Positions 1 through 8,150 of a stretch of 37,911 nt of DNA are shown here, one piece after another; the first letter of the stretch is position 1; each line of letters opens with the position of its first letter. The DNA is from Candidatus Rokubacteria bacterium CSP1-6 (GTDB lineage Bacteria; Methylomirabilota; Methylomirabilia; Rokubacteriales; CSP1-6), in NCBI GenBank assembly GCA_001443385.1, contig LDXP01000019.1, forward strand, positions 1 through 37,911. The letters run 5' to 3'. The notes under the pieces were generated by a model. That model was not told the origin of the DNA, searched no databases, and saw only the letters and a program-made list of their open reading frames with translations. Position numbers and translations under genes: made by a program.

Positions 1-405
1 TCCCCCATCGGCCGGGTTCTCGTGGCGGTCCGGGAGAACGAGGAGCGGACGCGGCTGCTGGGCTACAACACCTCGTCCTACAAGCTGCTCGCCCTGATTG
101 TCTCGGGCAGTCTCGCCGGGGCGTCCGGCTCGATTTACACCCTGATGTTCTCGTACGTGGGCTCCTCCTTCGCCTCCATCCTCTTCTCCATCTACCCGCT
201 GCTGTGGGCGCTGCTGGGTGGCACCGGGACCACCCTCGGCCCGTTGCTCGGCACAGCCCTGATGACCTACGTTGTAGACATCGCCAGCGGGCTCACGTCC
301 AGCTACCTGCTGGTGGTGGGAGCCACCCTCGTCATCCTGATCATGTGGTTTCCCGCCGGCGTGATGGGAGGGATCCGGGCCCGATGGGTGAGGTGGCTGC
401 CGTGA
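1..405 (+). CDS. livM: Branched-chain amino acid-type ABC transporter permease, C-terminal part (LivM family)
   Basis: This is an inner-membrane permease subunit of a LivFGHMJ-type importer. The gene is cut by the left edge: the frame is open from base 3 or earlier and reads SPIGRVLVAVRENEERT, the conserved cytoplasmic EAA-like loop of LivM that contacts the ATPases. It is followed by the conserved LGYN motif and three or four hydrophobic segments, then a stop at 403-405. A GTG at 22 is internal and is not the real start. The livG start overlaps the end of this gene, so the permease and ATPases are translationally coupled. The substrate cannot be read from the permease; the downstream enamidase-like gene suggests a non-amino-acid ligand. 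Family assignment is firm. Confidence 0.9.
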   Translation, partial: SPIGRVLVAVRENEERTRLLGYNTSSYKLLALIVSGSLAGASGSIYTLMFSYVGSSFASILFSIYPLLWALLGGTGTTLGPLLGTALMTYVVDIASGLTSSYLLVVGATLVILIMWFPAGVMGGIRARWVRWLP

Positions 406-1139
406 CTCGGCTCCTGGAGACGACGGCGCTGTCCAAGACGTTCGGCGGGCTCGAGGCCGTGCGCCGGGTGGACTTCCGCCTCGAGAGGGGCGAGATCAGG
501 GCCATCATCGGGCCCAACGGAGCCGGAAAGACCACGCTCGTCAGCATGATCAGCGGACGGATCGGCCCGACCTCGGGACGAGTGCTGTTCAAAGGCCGAG
601 ACATCACCGGGCTGAAAGCCTGGGATCGGGTCGCCCTCGGGATCGTCTACACGTTCCAGGTCACCAGCATCTTCAAGAATCTCACCGTGTATGAGAATGT
701 CGCCCTCGCTGCGCAACGGAGGCTGATGAAGGGAGCCCTCGGCCGGCTCACCCTCCCCCAGCACATCCTGGCGGAGCCCGTGAATAGGGCGCTGGCCCAG
801 GTGGGGCTGGCGGACGTCGGCGAACAGGACGCCGGTTCGCTGCCGTACGGCCATCAGAAGCTCCTGGAGGTGGCCATGGCGCTCGCCCTCCGGCCGGAAA
901 TGCTGATCCTGGATGAGCCCACCCAGGGCCTGGCCCCTGAGGAAATCACCGCCCTCTCCCTGCTCATCCGAGCCCTCTCACGCGGGGTCACCATTCTGCT
1001 CATCGAGCACAACATGGCGGTGGTGTTGGACCTGGCGACGAAGGTGACGGTGATGGACAAAGGCGGCCTCCTCGCCGAGGGAACACCCTACGAGATCGAG
1101 ACGCATCCCGACGTGCAGAAGGTGTATCTGGGCCTGTGA
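402..1139 (+). CDS. livG: ABC transporter ATP-binding protein, LivG family
   Basis: This is one of the two cytoplasmic ATPases of the branched-chain-type importer, 245 aa. The Walker A GPNGAGKT lies at residues 37-44, the Walker B reads MLILDEPTQGL, and the H-loop is LLIEHNM. The C-loop is atypical, LPYGHQKLLE, where LivG proteins usually have LSYGQQ. I chose GTG at 402 because it overlaps the livM stop as GTGA and has a GGTGAGG-like ribosome site about 8 nt upstream. ATG at 384 is a possible alternative adding six residues. The gene overlaps livF by one base or more. Family is certain; the ligand is unknown. Confidence 0.93.
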   Translation: MTRLLETTALSKTFGGLEAVRRVDFRLERGEIRAIIGPNGAGKTTLVSMISGRIGPTSGRVLFKGRDITGLKAWDRVALGIVYTFQVTSIFKNLTVYENVALAAQRRLMKGALGRLTLPQHILAEPVNRALAQVGLADVGEQDAGSLPYGHQKLLEVAMALALRPEMLILDEPTQGLAPEEITALSLLIRALSRGVTILLIEHNMAVVLDLATKVTVMDKGGLLAEGTPYEIETHPDVQKVYLGL

Positions 1140-1840
1140 TGCTGAGGCTGGACGGCATTCACTGCTACTATGGGGACGTCCACGTCCTCAAGGATGTCTC
1201 GCTTCAGCTTTCGCCGGGGGAGATCCTCTGCCTCCTCGGTCGGAACGGCGCGGGCAAGACGACGACACTCCGAGCCATTATGGGGCTGGTGAAGCCACGG
1301 TCCGGGAGGATCGCGCTTGACGGGCGGGAGTTGACCGGGCTTCGGCCGCACGAAATCCCGCGCTTCGGGATCGGCTACGTGCCTCAGGGCAGGAGGATTT
1401 TCCCCTTCTTGACGGTCGGGGAGAATCTCAAGATGGGACTTCTGCTCAAGGGCAGCGGTGACGAGGCGCTGGACTGGGTTCTCGATCTCTTTCCCGCGCT
1501 TCGCCCGCGACTCCGACAACGCGCGGGGACGTTGAGCGGCGGGGAGCAGCAAATGCTGGCCACCGCCCGTGCCCTCTGCACGGGCCCGAAGGTGTTGCTG
1601 ATGGACGAGCCGAGCGAGGGACTCATGCCGACCCTGATCCGAAGGCTCCTCGACACCATCAGGGCCTTGAAAGCCCGTCAGGTGGGGGTGCTCTTGGTGG
1701 AGCAGAAGATCGATCTGGCACTCCGCGTGGCCGATCGGGTGGTGTTGCTGGAGAACGGGTCCGTACGGTATGAATCGACGCCGGAGGCACTGGCCTCGAA
1801 CCCGGAGGTTCTGCTGAGGTATTTGGGCGTCAGGCGGTGA
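1139..1840 (+). CDS. livF: ABC transporter ATP-binding protein, LivF family
   Basis: This is the second ATPase subunit of the same importer, 233 aa, the usual LivF length. The Walker A GRNGAGKT is at residues 34-41, the signature is LSGGEQQML, and the Walker B is VLLMDEPSEGL, the SEGL ending being characteristic of LivF. The switch region is VLLVEQK, with Gln where LivG has His, also typical of LivF. The start ATG at 1139 shares its A with the livG TGA (TGATG). A GTG at 1136 would give a GTGA overlap and one more residue. A 43-nt gap with a good ribosome site follows before the enamidase-like gene, so one operon is likely. Confidence 0.93.
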   Translation: MLRLDGIHCYYGDVHVLKDVSLQLSPGEILCLLGRNGAGKTTTLRAIMGLVKPRSGRIALDGRELTGLRPHEIPRFGIGYVPQGRRIFPFLTVGENLKMGLLLKGSGDEALDWVLDLFPALRPRLRQRAGTLSGGEQQMLATARALCTGPKVLLMDEPSEGLMPTLIRRLLDTIRALKARQVGVLLVEQKIDLALRVADRVVLLENGSVRYESTPEALASNPEVLLRYLGVRR

Positions 1841-1883
1841 ACATCCGCACCGGGTGCCCGCCCCAGGTGAAGGAGAAAGCGAG

Positions 1884-3059
1884 ATGAAGACCGTTATCCG
1901 AGGGATCGGCGCGATCGTTTCTGGCGACCTCCAGCGCCCGCTGCTCGACGGCGACACGATCGTGATCGACGGCGGAAAGATCTCCGCCGTGGGCAAGGGG
2001 CTGGACGGCGACGCCGACACCGTCATCGATGCCAAGGGCACCACGGTGATTCCCGGGTTGCTCGACTCCCACTGCCATCCGGTCTTCGGCGACTTCACGC
2101 CCCGCCAGCGCACGCTGGACTTCATCGAATCGGGGCTCAACGGCGGGCTCACCACCATGATCTCCGCCGGCGAGGTCCACCTGCCGGGGCGGCCCAAGGA
2201 CGTCGTCGGGCTCAAGGCGCTCGCCATCGTGGCGGCCAAGGCCTACCAGAACCTGCGCCCGGCCGGGGTGAAGGTCCACGCCGGGGCGCCCATCCTCGAG
2301 CTGGGCATGGTCGAGGAGGACTTCGCCGAGATGGCGAAGGCGGGGGTGAAGCTGGTCGGGGAGATCGGCCTCGGCTCGGTGAAGACCGGCCACGACGCGG
2401 CCCCGATGGTCACGTGGGCCAAGAAGCACGGCATGATGGTGACCATCCACACCGGCGGGCCCTCGATCGCGGGGTCCAATCCCATCAGTGCCGAGGTGGT
2501 GCTCGAGGCCGACCCCCATGTGGTCGGGCACATCAACGGCGGGACCACCTCCATGAGCGAGCGTGAGATCGACTCGTTGGTCGCGACCGAAATGGCGCTC
2601 GAGATCGTCCACTGCGGCAACGGCAAGACCGCGCTCTATACGCTCCGCCGCGCGACGGAGGCCCGGGCGCTCCACCGGATCATCATCGGCAACGATGCCC
2701 CGTCCGGCACCGGGGTGGTGCCGCTCGGCATCCTCCGCGTCATCGCCCATCTCGCCTCGCTGGGCGACGTCGCCGCCGAGGAGGCCATCTGCATGGCGAC
2801 CGGGAACACGGCGCGCGTCTACCACCTGCCTGTGGGCGTGATTGCGCCGGGGCGAGAGGCCGATCTCTGCATCGTGGACGCGCCGACGGGGTCCGTGGGC
2901 AAGACGGCGCTCGCGGCCCTGAAGGCCGGGGACCTCTGCGGCATCTCGATGATCCTCATTGACGGGCAGATCAGGATCGGACGGAGCCGGAACACGCCGC
3001 CGGCGATGCGCGCCGCCGAGGTGGTAAAGGGCCAGGGGCCGTCCGCGGGAGGGCACTGA
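1884..3059 (+). CDS. Enamidase-like amidohydrolase (cyclic enamide/amide ring-opening)
   Basis: This is an amidohydrolase-superfamily enzyme, 391 aa, that I recognise as close to enamidase (6-oxo-1,4,5,6-tetrahydronicotinate amidohydrolase of anaerobic nicotinate fermentation). Family features seen are the N-terminal beta-sandwich (1-55), H63xH65 in DSHCHP, FTPRQ, MISAG, LPGRPKD, E160 in GEIGLG, H189 in TIHTGG, H216 in VGHINGG, D271 in IIGNDAPSGTG, and SRNTPPA at the C-terminus. The His, Glu and Asp pattern matches a binuclear metal site as I remember it for enamidase. I chose ATG 1884 because AAGGAG precedes it; an in-frame upstream ATG at 1854 has none. It follows livF and overlaps the next gene as TGATG. 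The exact substrate is inferred only to be a cyclic amide or enamide. Confidence 0.8.
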   Translation: MKTVIRGIGAIVSGDLQRPLLDGDTIVIDGGKISAVGKGLDGDADTVIDAKGTTVIPGLLDSHCHPVFGDFTPRQRTLDFIESGLNGGLTTMISAGEVHLPGRPKDVVGLKALAIVAAKAYQNLRPAGVKVHAGAPILELGMVEEDFAEMAKAGVKLVGEIGLGSVKTGHDAAPMVTWAKKHGMMVTIHTGGPSIAGSNPISAEVVLEADPHVVGHINGGTTSMSEREIDSLVATEMALEIVHCGNGKTALYTLRRATEARALHRIIIGNDAPSGTGVVPLGILRVIAHLASLGDVAAEEAICMATGNTARVYHLPVGVIAPGREADLCIVDAPTGSVGKTALAALKAGDLCGISMILIDGQIRIGRSRNTPPAMRAAEVVKGQGPSAGGH

Positions 3060-3628
3060 TGAAAATTCGCAAGCTCGTGACGGTGACGGAGGACATTCTC
3101 GAGGACGGGGGGAAGCCGGCGGCGCGGCCCGTTCGGAAGGTCGCCGCGGTGGCGGTGATCGAGAATCCGTTCGCGGGGCGCTTCGTGGAGGATTTGCAGG
3201 AGCTGATCAAGACGGGCGAGGAGCTCGGGGATCTTCTCGGGCGACGCGCTGCCGCCGCCCTGGGGGCGCCCGTGCACTCCTACGGCAAGGCGGCCGTGGT
3301 CGGGGAGAACGGCGAGTATGAGCATGCCGCGGCGCTCCTTCATCCCACGCTCGGGGCGCCGTTCCGGGCCGCCGTCGGCGGGGGCAAAGCCATCATTCCC
3401 TCGGCCAAGAAGCTCGGCGGGCCGGGCACGCCCATCGACGTGCCGCTGCATTACAAGGACGCCGCGTTCGTGCGCACCCACTTCGACGCTATGGAGGTGC
3501 GTCTTGTGGATGCGCCGAAGGCCAATGAGATCCTCGTCGTTGTCGTGGTCACCGATGGCGGGCGCCCGCACCCCCGCGTCGGCGGGCTGACGGTGGCCGA
3601 GGCGAAGAAGGAGGACGGGCTCCGATGA
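3059..3628 (+). CDS. Amino acid synthesis family protein (PF06684-like)
   Basis: A 189-aa cytoplasmic protein whose motifs match the AA_synth family (PF06684): an N-terminal MKIRKLVTVTEDIL with GGKPA, ENPFAGRFVEDL, a glycine-rich SYGKAAVVG, EYEHAAALLHPTLGAPFR, the serine-lysine motif IIPSAKKLG, and C-terminal DGGRPHPRVGGL. The family name is a prediction; no reaction is established that I know of. The start codon overlaps the enamidase stop (TGATG) and its stop overlaps the next start (ATGA), so three consecutive enzymes are translationally coupled. It therefore probably acts on the same substrate or its ring-opened product. Confidence 0.75.
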   Translation: MKIRKLVTVTEDILEDGGKPAARPVRKVAAVAVIENPFAGRFVEDLQELIKTGEELGDLLGRRAAAALGAPVHSYGKAAVVGENGEYEHAAALLHPTLGAPFRAAVGGGKAIIPSAKKLGGPGTPIDVPLHYKDAAFVRTHFDAMEVRLVDAPKANEILVVVVVTDGGRPHPRVGGLTVAEAKKEDGLR

Positions 3629-4605
3629 AGTTCGGACTGCGGCTCCCCAGCTTCGCCCTCGGACCGAAGACGGCCTCGCTCCACGAGATGGGCGCCTACC
3701 TCCGGCGGGCCGAGGATCTCGGCTTTGACTGTGCCGTCAGCATCGACCACCTGCTGCTCACGCCGCCGGCGTACGCCTGCACGTGGCTCGAGCCCGTGGC
3801 GCTGCTGGCGGCGCTCGCCGGCGTGACCCGCACCATCAAGCTCGGCACGATGGTGCTCGTGCTGCCGCTGCGCAACCCGGCGTACTTCGCCAAGGAGTGG
3901 GCGACACTCGATCTCCTCTCGGGCGGCCGCAGCATCCTCGGGGTGGGCGTGGGCTGGCATGAGGAGGAGTTCGCCCTCATGGGCGTGCCTCATAAGGAGC
4001 GCGGGCGGCGCATGGACGAGATGCTCGAGGCGGTCACGGCCCTCTGGGCCGGCGACAACGTGACGTACCAGGGGAAGTACTACCAGTTCAGGAACCTCAC
4101 CATCGATCCCAAGCCGGCCCAGCGCCCGCACCCGCCCATCTGGATCGGGGGCGGCAGCCAGCCGTTCGAGAAGGTGTACGGCCAGACCGTGACCAACATC
4201 GATCCGGTCCTGAAGCGCATCGCGCGCTATGCAGACACCTGGGTCCCCCACTCTTCGGCGACGCCCGAGATGGTGCGGGGCGACTGGGAGAAGCTCCTGA
4301 CATTCTCCGCCCAGGTCGGGCGTCGGACGCCGCTCACCAAGGTGTACTCCAATTTCGTCTACGTGCTCCGCAAGGGGGAGCGCCCCGACGCTGCCGCGCC
4401 GCACTTCCAGACGTTCTCCGGCATGGACCTGGACTACTGGCGCGCGTACTACCTCCTGGGCGAGGCCGAGGAGCTGGTGGAGCGGATCCGGGCGCGGATC
4501 GAGGCCCTCGGCGGAATGGACTGGGTGGTGCTGAACCCGCTCTCGTTCGACGTCGGGCAGCTGGAGCGGCTGGCGAGCGAGGTGCTCCCACGCCTAAGCG
4601 GGTAG
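3625..4605 (+). CDS. LLM-class flavin-dependent oxidoreductase
   Basis: A luciferase-like monooxygenase-fold (TIM barrel) enzyme of 326 aa that uses FMN or F420. Recognisable parts are MKFGLRLPSFALGP at the start, AEDLGFDCAVSIDHLL, KLGTMVLVLPLRNP, TLDLLSGGRSILGVGVGWHEEEF and HPPIWIGGGSQP, the last being the conserved barrel strand near the cofactor. It overlaps the previous gene by ATGA and is the last gene of the importer/enamidase operon. Cofactor choice (F420 or FMN) cannot be decided by eye. In this context a ring oxidation or reduction next to amide hydrolysis is plausible. RutA, which opens uracil, is a distant LLM relative. That link is inference. Confidence 0.85.
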   Translation: MKFGLRLPSFALGPKTASLHEMGAYLRRAEDLGFDCAVSIDHLLLTPPAYACTWLEPVALLAALAGVTRTIKLGTMVLVLPLRNPAYFAKEWATLDLLSGGRSILGVGVGWHEEEFALMGVPHKERGRRMDEMLEAVTALWAGDNVTYQGKYYQFRNLTIDPKPAQRPHPPIWIGGGSQPFEKVYGQTVTNIDPVLKRIARYADTWVPHSSATPEMVRGDWEKLLTFSAQVGRRTPLTKVYSNFVYVLRKGERPDAAAPHFQTFSGMDLDYWRAYYLLGEAEELVERIRARIEALGGMDWVVLNPLSFDVGQLERLASEVLPRLSG

Positions 4606-4640
4606 CGCGGCGGGTTGGACCCGGGCGCCCCCCGGGCCCT

Positions 4641-5069
4641 GTGCGAGTCCGCGCCATCGAGGAGCGGGCGCTCCCCCTCGTCAAGGAGCTGGCCCGCCTG
4701 GCCAAGCGGGGAGATTCCCCCGCCGTCAAGCTTGAGGGCGCCCTGGACGTGCTCTTCGGTGCGTTCGGCGCCAGCGACGAGCGCTTCGCCGGCCTGCTGC
4801 TCGAGGGATGGCTCCGGGCGCGGCGCGACAAGCGCTTCAGGCTCGCGATGGCGTGGCTCCGGGAGCAGCTCCGGCTGTCCGTGGAGGAGATCCTCGTCGA
4901 GGGCATCGCGGCGGGCGCGTTCCGGCGGGACCTGGACCCGGTCGTGTTCTCGGCGGTCTGTCTGGGCGCGGCCGAAGGGTGCTTGCTTCAATCGCCGTCC
5001 CAGGGCGGAACGGTCTCCCCCGACCAGCTCCTCAAGATCCTGCTTCGCTTTGCCCTCAGCGAGGCTTGA
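4641..5069 (+). CDS. TetR-type C-terminal ligand-binding domain without HTH
   Basis: A 142-aa all-helical protein resembling the ligand-binding and dimerisation part of TetR regulators: long helices from ALPLVKELARLAK to VFSAVCLGAAEGCLL. It lacks the roughly 45-residue N-terminal helix-turn-helix that should precede it. The start is GTG 4641, only 35 nt after the upstream oxidoreductase stop, so no room for a DNA-binding domain exists unless it overlaps the oxidoreductase gene; I found no HTH-like reading there. It overlaps the convergent VOC gene by 14 bp. It may be a remnant of a regulator whose 5' part was lost, or a stand-alone effector domain. The TetR assignment itself is moderate. Confidence 0.55.
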   Translation: MRVRAIEERALPLVKELARLAKRGDSPAVKLEGALDVLFGAFGASDERFAGLLLEGWLRARRDKRFRLAMAWLREQLRLSVEEILVEGIAAGAFRRDLDPVVFSAVCLGAAEGCLLQSPSQGGTVSPDQLLKILLRFALSEA

Positions 5070-5448
5070 GCTCGATCCTGTAGCCGTCGGGATCCCGCAC
5101 GTAGAGCGAGGGCCCGTTCCCGAACGCCCCGCGCCGCTTGACCACCTCCCCTTCCACGGTCACGCCCCGAGCGCGCAGGCGAGCCGCCACCTTTTCGAGG
5201 TCATCGCAGCGGATGGAGAGACAGAGGTGGTCCATGCCGTGCTCGGGGGCCGGCGCGGGGGCGTTCGGGCGGAGCGGCAGGAGATCGATCAGGTGCTGCC
5301 CGAAGCGGAGCTGGACGAGGGAGAATTTCGCGTTCAGGTGCTCCAGGGTGCAGCCGAGGACCTCGGTATAGAAGCGCCGGGAGGCCGCCTGGTCCCTGAC
5401 GTGGAGGACGACGTGATCGAGCCCCAGCGGCTCGAAGAGGGGATCCAT
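5056..5448 (-). CDS. VOC family protein (glyoxalase-like)
   Basis: A small vicinal-oxygen-chelate protein of 130 aa with two beta-alpha-beta-beta-beta modules. Likely metal ligands are H12 (LDHVVLHV), H74 (MDHLCLSI) and E126 (YRIELKPR), and the conserved VRDPDGYRIEL C-terminal strand is intact. It could be a lyase, a dioxygenase or a resistance-type binding protein; sequence does not decide. It is the last of four closely spaced minus-strand genes, starting 3 nt after the stop of the DUF4149 gene. Its 3' end overlaps the convergent TetR-like gene by 14 bp. Confidence 0.85.
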   Translation of the reverse strand: MDPLFEPLGLDHVVLHVRDQAASRRFYTEVLGCTLEHLNAKFSLVQLRFGQHLIDLLPLRPNAPAPAPEHGMDHLCLSIRCDDLEKVAARLRARGVTVEGEVVKRRGAFGNGPSLYVRDPDGYRIELKPR

Positions 5449-5451
5449 CGG

Positions 5452-5928
5452 TCATCCCCGTGAGCGAACCGCCTCGAGACAGATCAGGGCGAGGCCCGCC
5501 AGGAGGGTCACCCCGTTGAGGATCACCGAGATCCTGTGGAGCCCCGCGAAGGCCTGGGCTTCGGGAGCCCCGCTGCCGGGGACAATCCCCGCCGAGCGGA
5601 GCGCGAGGCGGGTGCTCTGGATCTGGGGCTCGAGGACCAGCATGGCGTAGAGCGTCAGGCCCAGCATCAGGAGCAGGAGGGCCAGGGTTCCCCAGGGGGC
5701 TTGACGTCCTCCGCTTCCGAAAAACTGTCCACCCACCCCGACGAGCCCCACCACGCCCAGGACGGCGCCGAAGAGGTAGTAGCGGGGAAAGACCGTCGTC
5801 ACCAGACGGCCGGCGCTCTCCCGGTCCAGGACGGCAAAGGCCGCCGGGGCCACGAAGATCGAGAAGAACGCCATCGCCCCCAGCCAGATGGAGACGGATG
5901 AAATTGTCAACACTTTCAGCGGGTTCAC
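5452..5928 (-). CDS. DUF4149-like integral membrane protein
   Basis: A 158-aa membrane protein with four predicted hydrophobic segments near residues 8-31, 48-68, 79-101 and 132-152. Features such as SIWLGAMAFFSIFVAPAAF, the VFPRYY motif after the first helix and a central glycine-rich helix resemble DUF4149/TMEM205-type proteins. No biochemical function is known to me for this family in bacteria. Its ATG overlaps the stop of the upstream hydrolase gene by 4 bp, so it is co-translated with it. Confidence 0.72.
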   Translation of the reverse strand: MNPLKVLTISSVSIWLGAMAFFSIFVAPAAFAVLDRESAGRLVTTVFPRYYLFGAVLGVVGLVGVGGQFFGSGGRQAPWGTLALLLLMLGLTLYAMLVLEPQIQSTRLALRSAGIVPGSGAPEAQAFAGLHRISVILNGVTLLAGLALICLEAVRSRG

Positions 5929-6827
5929 ATCTTCCCCTTTTCGAGTCCCTTTAAAAAGTTGAGAAGCAGCGCGTTGACCCGCCCCGGGACCTCCTGCTGG
6001 ACCCAGTGGCTCACCCCGGGAAGATAGCGGACCCTGAACCTTCCGGTGAAGTGGCGCTTCATTCCCCGGGTCAGCTCCTTGCCGAGGAAGTGGTCGCGCT
6101 CCCCCCAGATCACGAGGGTCGGCGCGCTGATCGGGGGAAAGAGCCGCGCGGGGGGGAGCGGGCGTTTCAGCATCGCCCGGTACCAGTTGATGCCTCCGGT
6201 CAGGGCCCCCGGCTTGGAGAAGGCCTCCGTGTACGCCTTGAGATCCTTCGCGGAAAACGTGCCCCGGCGCGCCTGGGAGTAGGCGAACGCTTTCAGCAGG
6301 CGGAAGTTATCGGCCGCCAAGACCTGCTCGGGAATCTCGGGGAACTGGAAGAAGAACATGTACCAGCTCTTCTTCATCTGCTCGAGGTTCTTTCCCCCCA
6401 TCAGCGCCTGGCTGAAGTCGGCGGGGTGAGGGCAGTTCAGCACCGCCAGGGCCCGGGTCATGTCGGGGTTCGCCATGGCGAAGGCATACGCCACCGCTCC
6501 ACCCCAGTCGTGCCCCACGACCACCGCCTGCTCACGGCCGAAGGCGCGGCAGAGCCCGGCCACGTCTTCGACGATCGCGCTCATCCGGTAGGCCTCGATC
6601 CCCGCCGGCTTGTCCGAGTCGTTGTAGCCCCTGAGGTCCGGGGCAACGACCATGAAGCCCGCGGCGGCGAGCGCCGGGATCTGGTGGCGCCACGAGTACC
6701 AGAACTCGGGGAAGCCGTGCAGCAGCATCACGAGCGGCCCCTCCCCCGCCGTGACGCAGTGGAAGCGCAGGCCGTTGGTTTCGACGAAGCGGTGGGTGGG
6801 CGCTCGAACGTCCGCGGAGTCTGTCAT
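5925..6827 (-). CDS. Alpha/beta hydrolase, epoxide hydrolase-like
   Basis: A 300-aa alpha/beta-hydrolase. The oxyanion motif HGFPEFWYSWRHQ (residues 37-49) and nucleophile D107 in GHDWGG are diagnostic of the epoxide hydrolase/haloalkane dehalogenase branch. The HGFPE form plus a cap-domain tyrosine (INWYRAM) favours epoxide hydrolase. The rest of the triad is Asp in IWGERDHF and His in GVSHWVQQE. No signal peptide is seen, so it is cytoplasmic. It lies 3 nt after the CoA-transferase gene and overlaps the DUF4149 gene, so all are one operon. Fluoroacetate dehalogenase is an alternative that sequence alone cannot exclude. Confidence 0.85.
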   Translation of the reverse strand: MTDSADVRAPTHRFVETNGLRFHCVTAGEGPLVMLLHGFPEFWYSWRHQIPALAAAGFMVVAPDLRGYNDSDKPAGIEAYRMSAIVEDVAGLCRAFGREQAVVVGHDWGGAVAYAFAMANPDMTRALAVLNCPHPADFSQALMGGKNLEQMKKSWYMFFFQFPEIPEQVLAADNFRLLKAFAYSQARRGTFSAKDLKAYTEAFSKPGALTGGINWYRAMLKRPLPPARLFPPISAPTLVIWGERDHFLGKELTRGMKRHFTGRFRVRYLPGVSHWVQQEVPGRVNALLLNFLKGLEKGKM

Positions 6828-6830
6828 CGT

Positions 6831-8021
6831 TCAAATGACCCCGTTTTGCTGGAGGGCGGCGAGCTCCTCGGCGGTCAGTCCCAGGCGTCCCCGGTAGATC
6901 TCGTCGTTGTTCTCGCCTGCCCTCAACGGCCCGACACTCCGGATACGGCCGGGCGTGAGAGTTAATCGTGGGACGACGCCGACCATGTGGAGGAGGCCGC
7001 CCAGGGGATTGGGGACGGCCACGATGTTCTCGCGCGCCTTCAGGTGCGGGTCCTCGAACAGGTCCTTGACGCTGTACACCAGCGAGGAGGGCACTTCAGC
7101 CGCTTCGAGGCGGGCCAGCGCTTCGCCGGCGTCGTGCCCTCCGACCCACTGCTGGATCAACCCGTCCAGCTCTTCGCGGAGGCGGAGCCGCTCCGCCATC
7201 GTGGCGTAGCGCCCTCTCACGTCCTCGCGCGCCATCGCGCGGAGGAGCCGCTCGAACATCCGGTCGTTGGTGCAGGCGATGGCGAGCCAGCGGCCGTCCC
7301 GCGCCCGGTAGTGGTTGTGGGGAACGACGTACTCGGTTCCCGAGCCGATGCGCTCGCGGACGTGGCCGGTGGCGCCGAAGACCGGGATCAGCTCGTCGAG
7401 CATGCGGAGAATCGGCTCGTAGAGCGCGACGTCCACCACCTGCCCCTCGCCGGTCCGCTGGCGATGCTGGAGCGCGATGAGAGCCCCCAGCGCTCCCATC
7501 ACGCCGGCGAGGTAGTCGGGAATCGTGGGCGTTCCCGGCGTGACGGGCGGGCGATCGGGGTGGCCGGAGAGGTAGCTGATCCCGCCGACCGCCGCCGCGA
7601 TCCGCCCGAACCCCGGCCGCTCGCGGTACGGTCCCGTCTGGCCGAAGGCCGACACGCGCACCATGATGAGCCCCGGCTTCACCGCCTTCAGCGCCTCGTA
7701 GCCCAGATTCCAGCGCTCGAGCGTGCCCGGGCGGAAGTTCTCCGCCACGATGTCACTCTGGGCGGTGAGCCGCCGGATCAGGGCCTGCCCCTCCGGCGCG
7801 CGCAGGTTACAGGTGATGGACTTCTTGTTCCGCGCCTCGCTGAGCCACCAGAGCGACACCCCGTCCGTCCGGCGCCCCAGGCGGCGGAGGTCGTCGCCCA
7901 CGCCGGGCTGCTCGACCTTGATCACCTCCGCGCCGAACTCCCCCAGGAGCGTCGCGCAGACCGGGGCCGCCACGAAGGTGGCCAGATCCAGAACCCTGAG
8001 CCCTTCCAGCGCCGCCGCCAT
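6831..8021 (-). CDS. CaiB/BaiF family III CoA-transferase
   Basis: A 396-aa family III acyl-CoA transferase, which moves CoA between organic acids through an aspartyl-CoA thioester. Typical blocks are LEGLRVLDLATFVAAPVCATLLGEFGAEVIKVEQP at the N-terminus (shown in two halves: LEGLRVLDLATF, then LGEFGAEVIKVEQP), RNKKSITCNLR, VAENFRPGTLERW and IPDYLAGVMGA, which carries the probable catalytic Asp. I chose ATG 8021, which follows an AGGAGGAGG ribosome site, rather than the in-frame upstream ATG at 8057. It is the first gene of a four-gene minus-strand operon. Substrate is unknown. Confidence 0.9.
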   Translation of the reverse strand: MAAALEGLRVLDLATFVAAPVCATLLGEFGAEVIKVEQPGVGDDLRRLGRRTDGVSLWWLSEARNKKSITCNLRAPEGQALIRRLTAQSDIVAENFRPGTLERWNLGYEALKAVKPGLIMVRVSAFGQTGPYRERPGFGRIAAAVGGISYLSGHPDRPPVTPGTPTIPDYLAGVMGALGALIALQHRQRTGEGQVVDVALYEPILRMLDELIPVFGATGHVRERIGSGTEYVVPHNHYRARDGRWLAIACTNDRMFERLLRAMAREDVRGRYATMAERLRLREELDGLIQQWVGGHDAGEALARLEAAEVPSSLVYSVKDLFEDPHLKARENIVAVPNPLGGLLHMVGVVPRLTLTPGRIRSVGPLRAGENNDEIYRGRLGLTAEELAALQQNGVI

Positions 8022-8122
8022 CCTCCTCCTTATCGGGCACCCCCGCCGAGAAGTCAAGCGACGGTCCTTACTCCTCCAGCCCTGGCCGCAAGCGCGAGCG
8101 AAGGCGAGCTACCTTTGCGGGC

Positions 8123-8143
8123 ACCCGACCCTTGCGGTCGGGT
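8123..8143. repeat. Perfect 8-bp inverted repeat upstream of the TPR gene promoter
   Basis: ACCCGACC at 8123-8130 and GGTCGGGT at 8136-8143 are exact inverted copies separated by CTTGC. The repeat ends 8 bp before a -35 box at 8151, between two divergent genes. It could be an operator or a transcript hairpin. No T-run follows on the plus strand, so an ordinary terminator is unlikely. Confidence 0.5.
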
Positions 8144-8150
8144 CGCGGCG

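Noticed and set aside
1088-2239. Long open frame on the minus strand across livF and the enamidase-like gene
   Set aside because: Its product is Ser/Pro/Arg-rich without domain features and is fully antisense to two well-supported genes; such frames are common in GC-rich DNA.
5056-5069. Read-through of the VOC gene TGA as another selenoprotein
   Set aside because: Only a few codons follow before another stop and they extend no conserved sequence.
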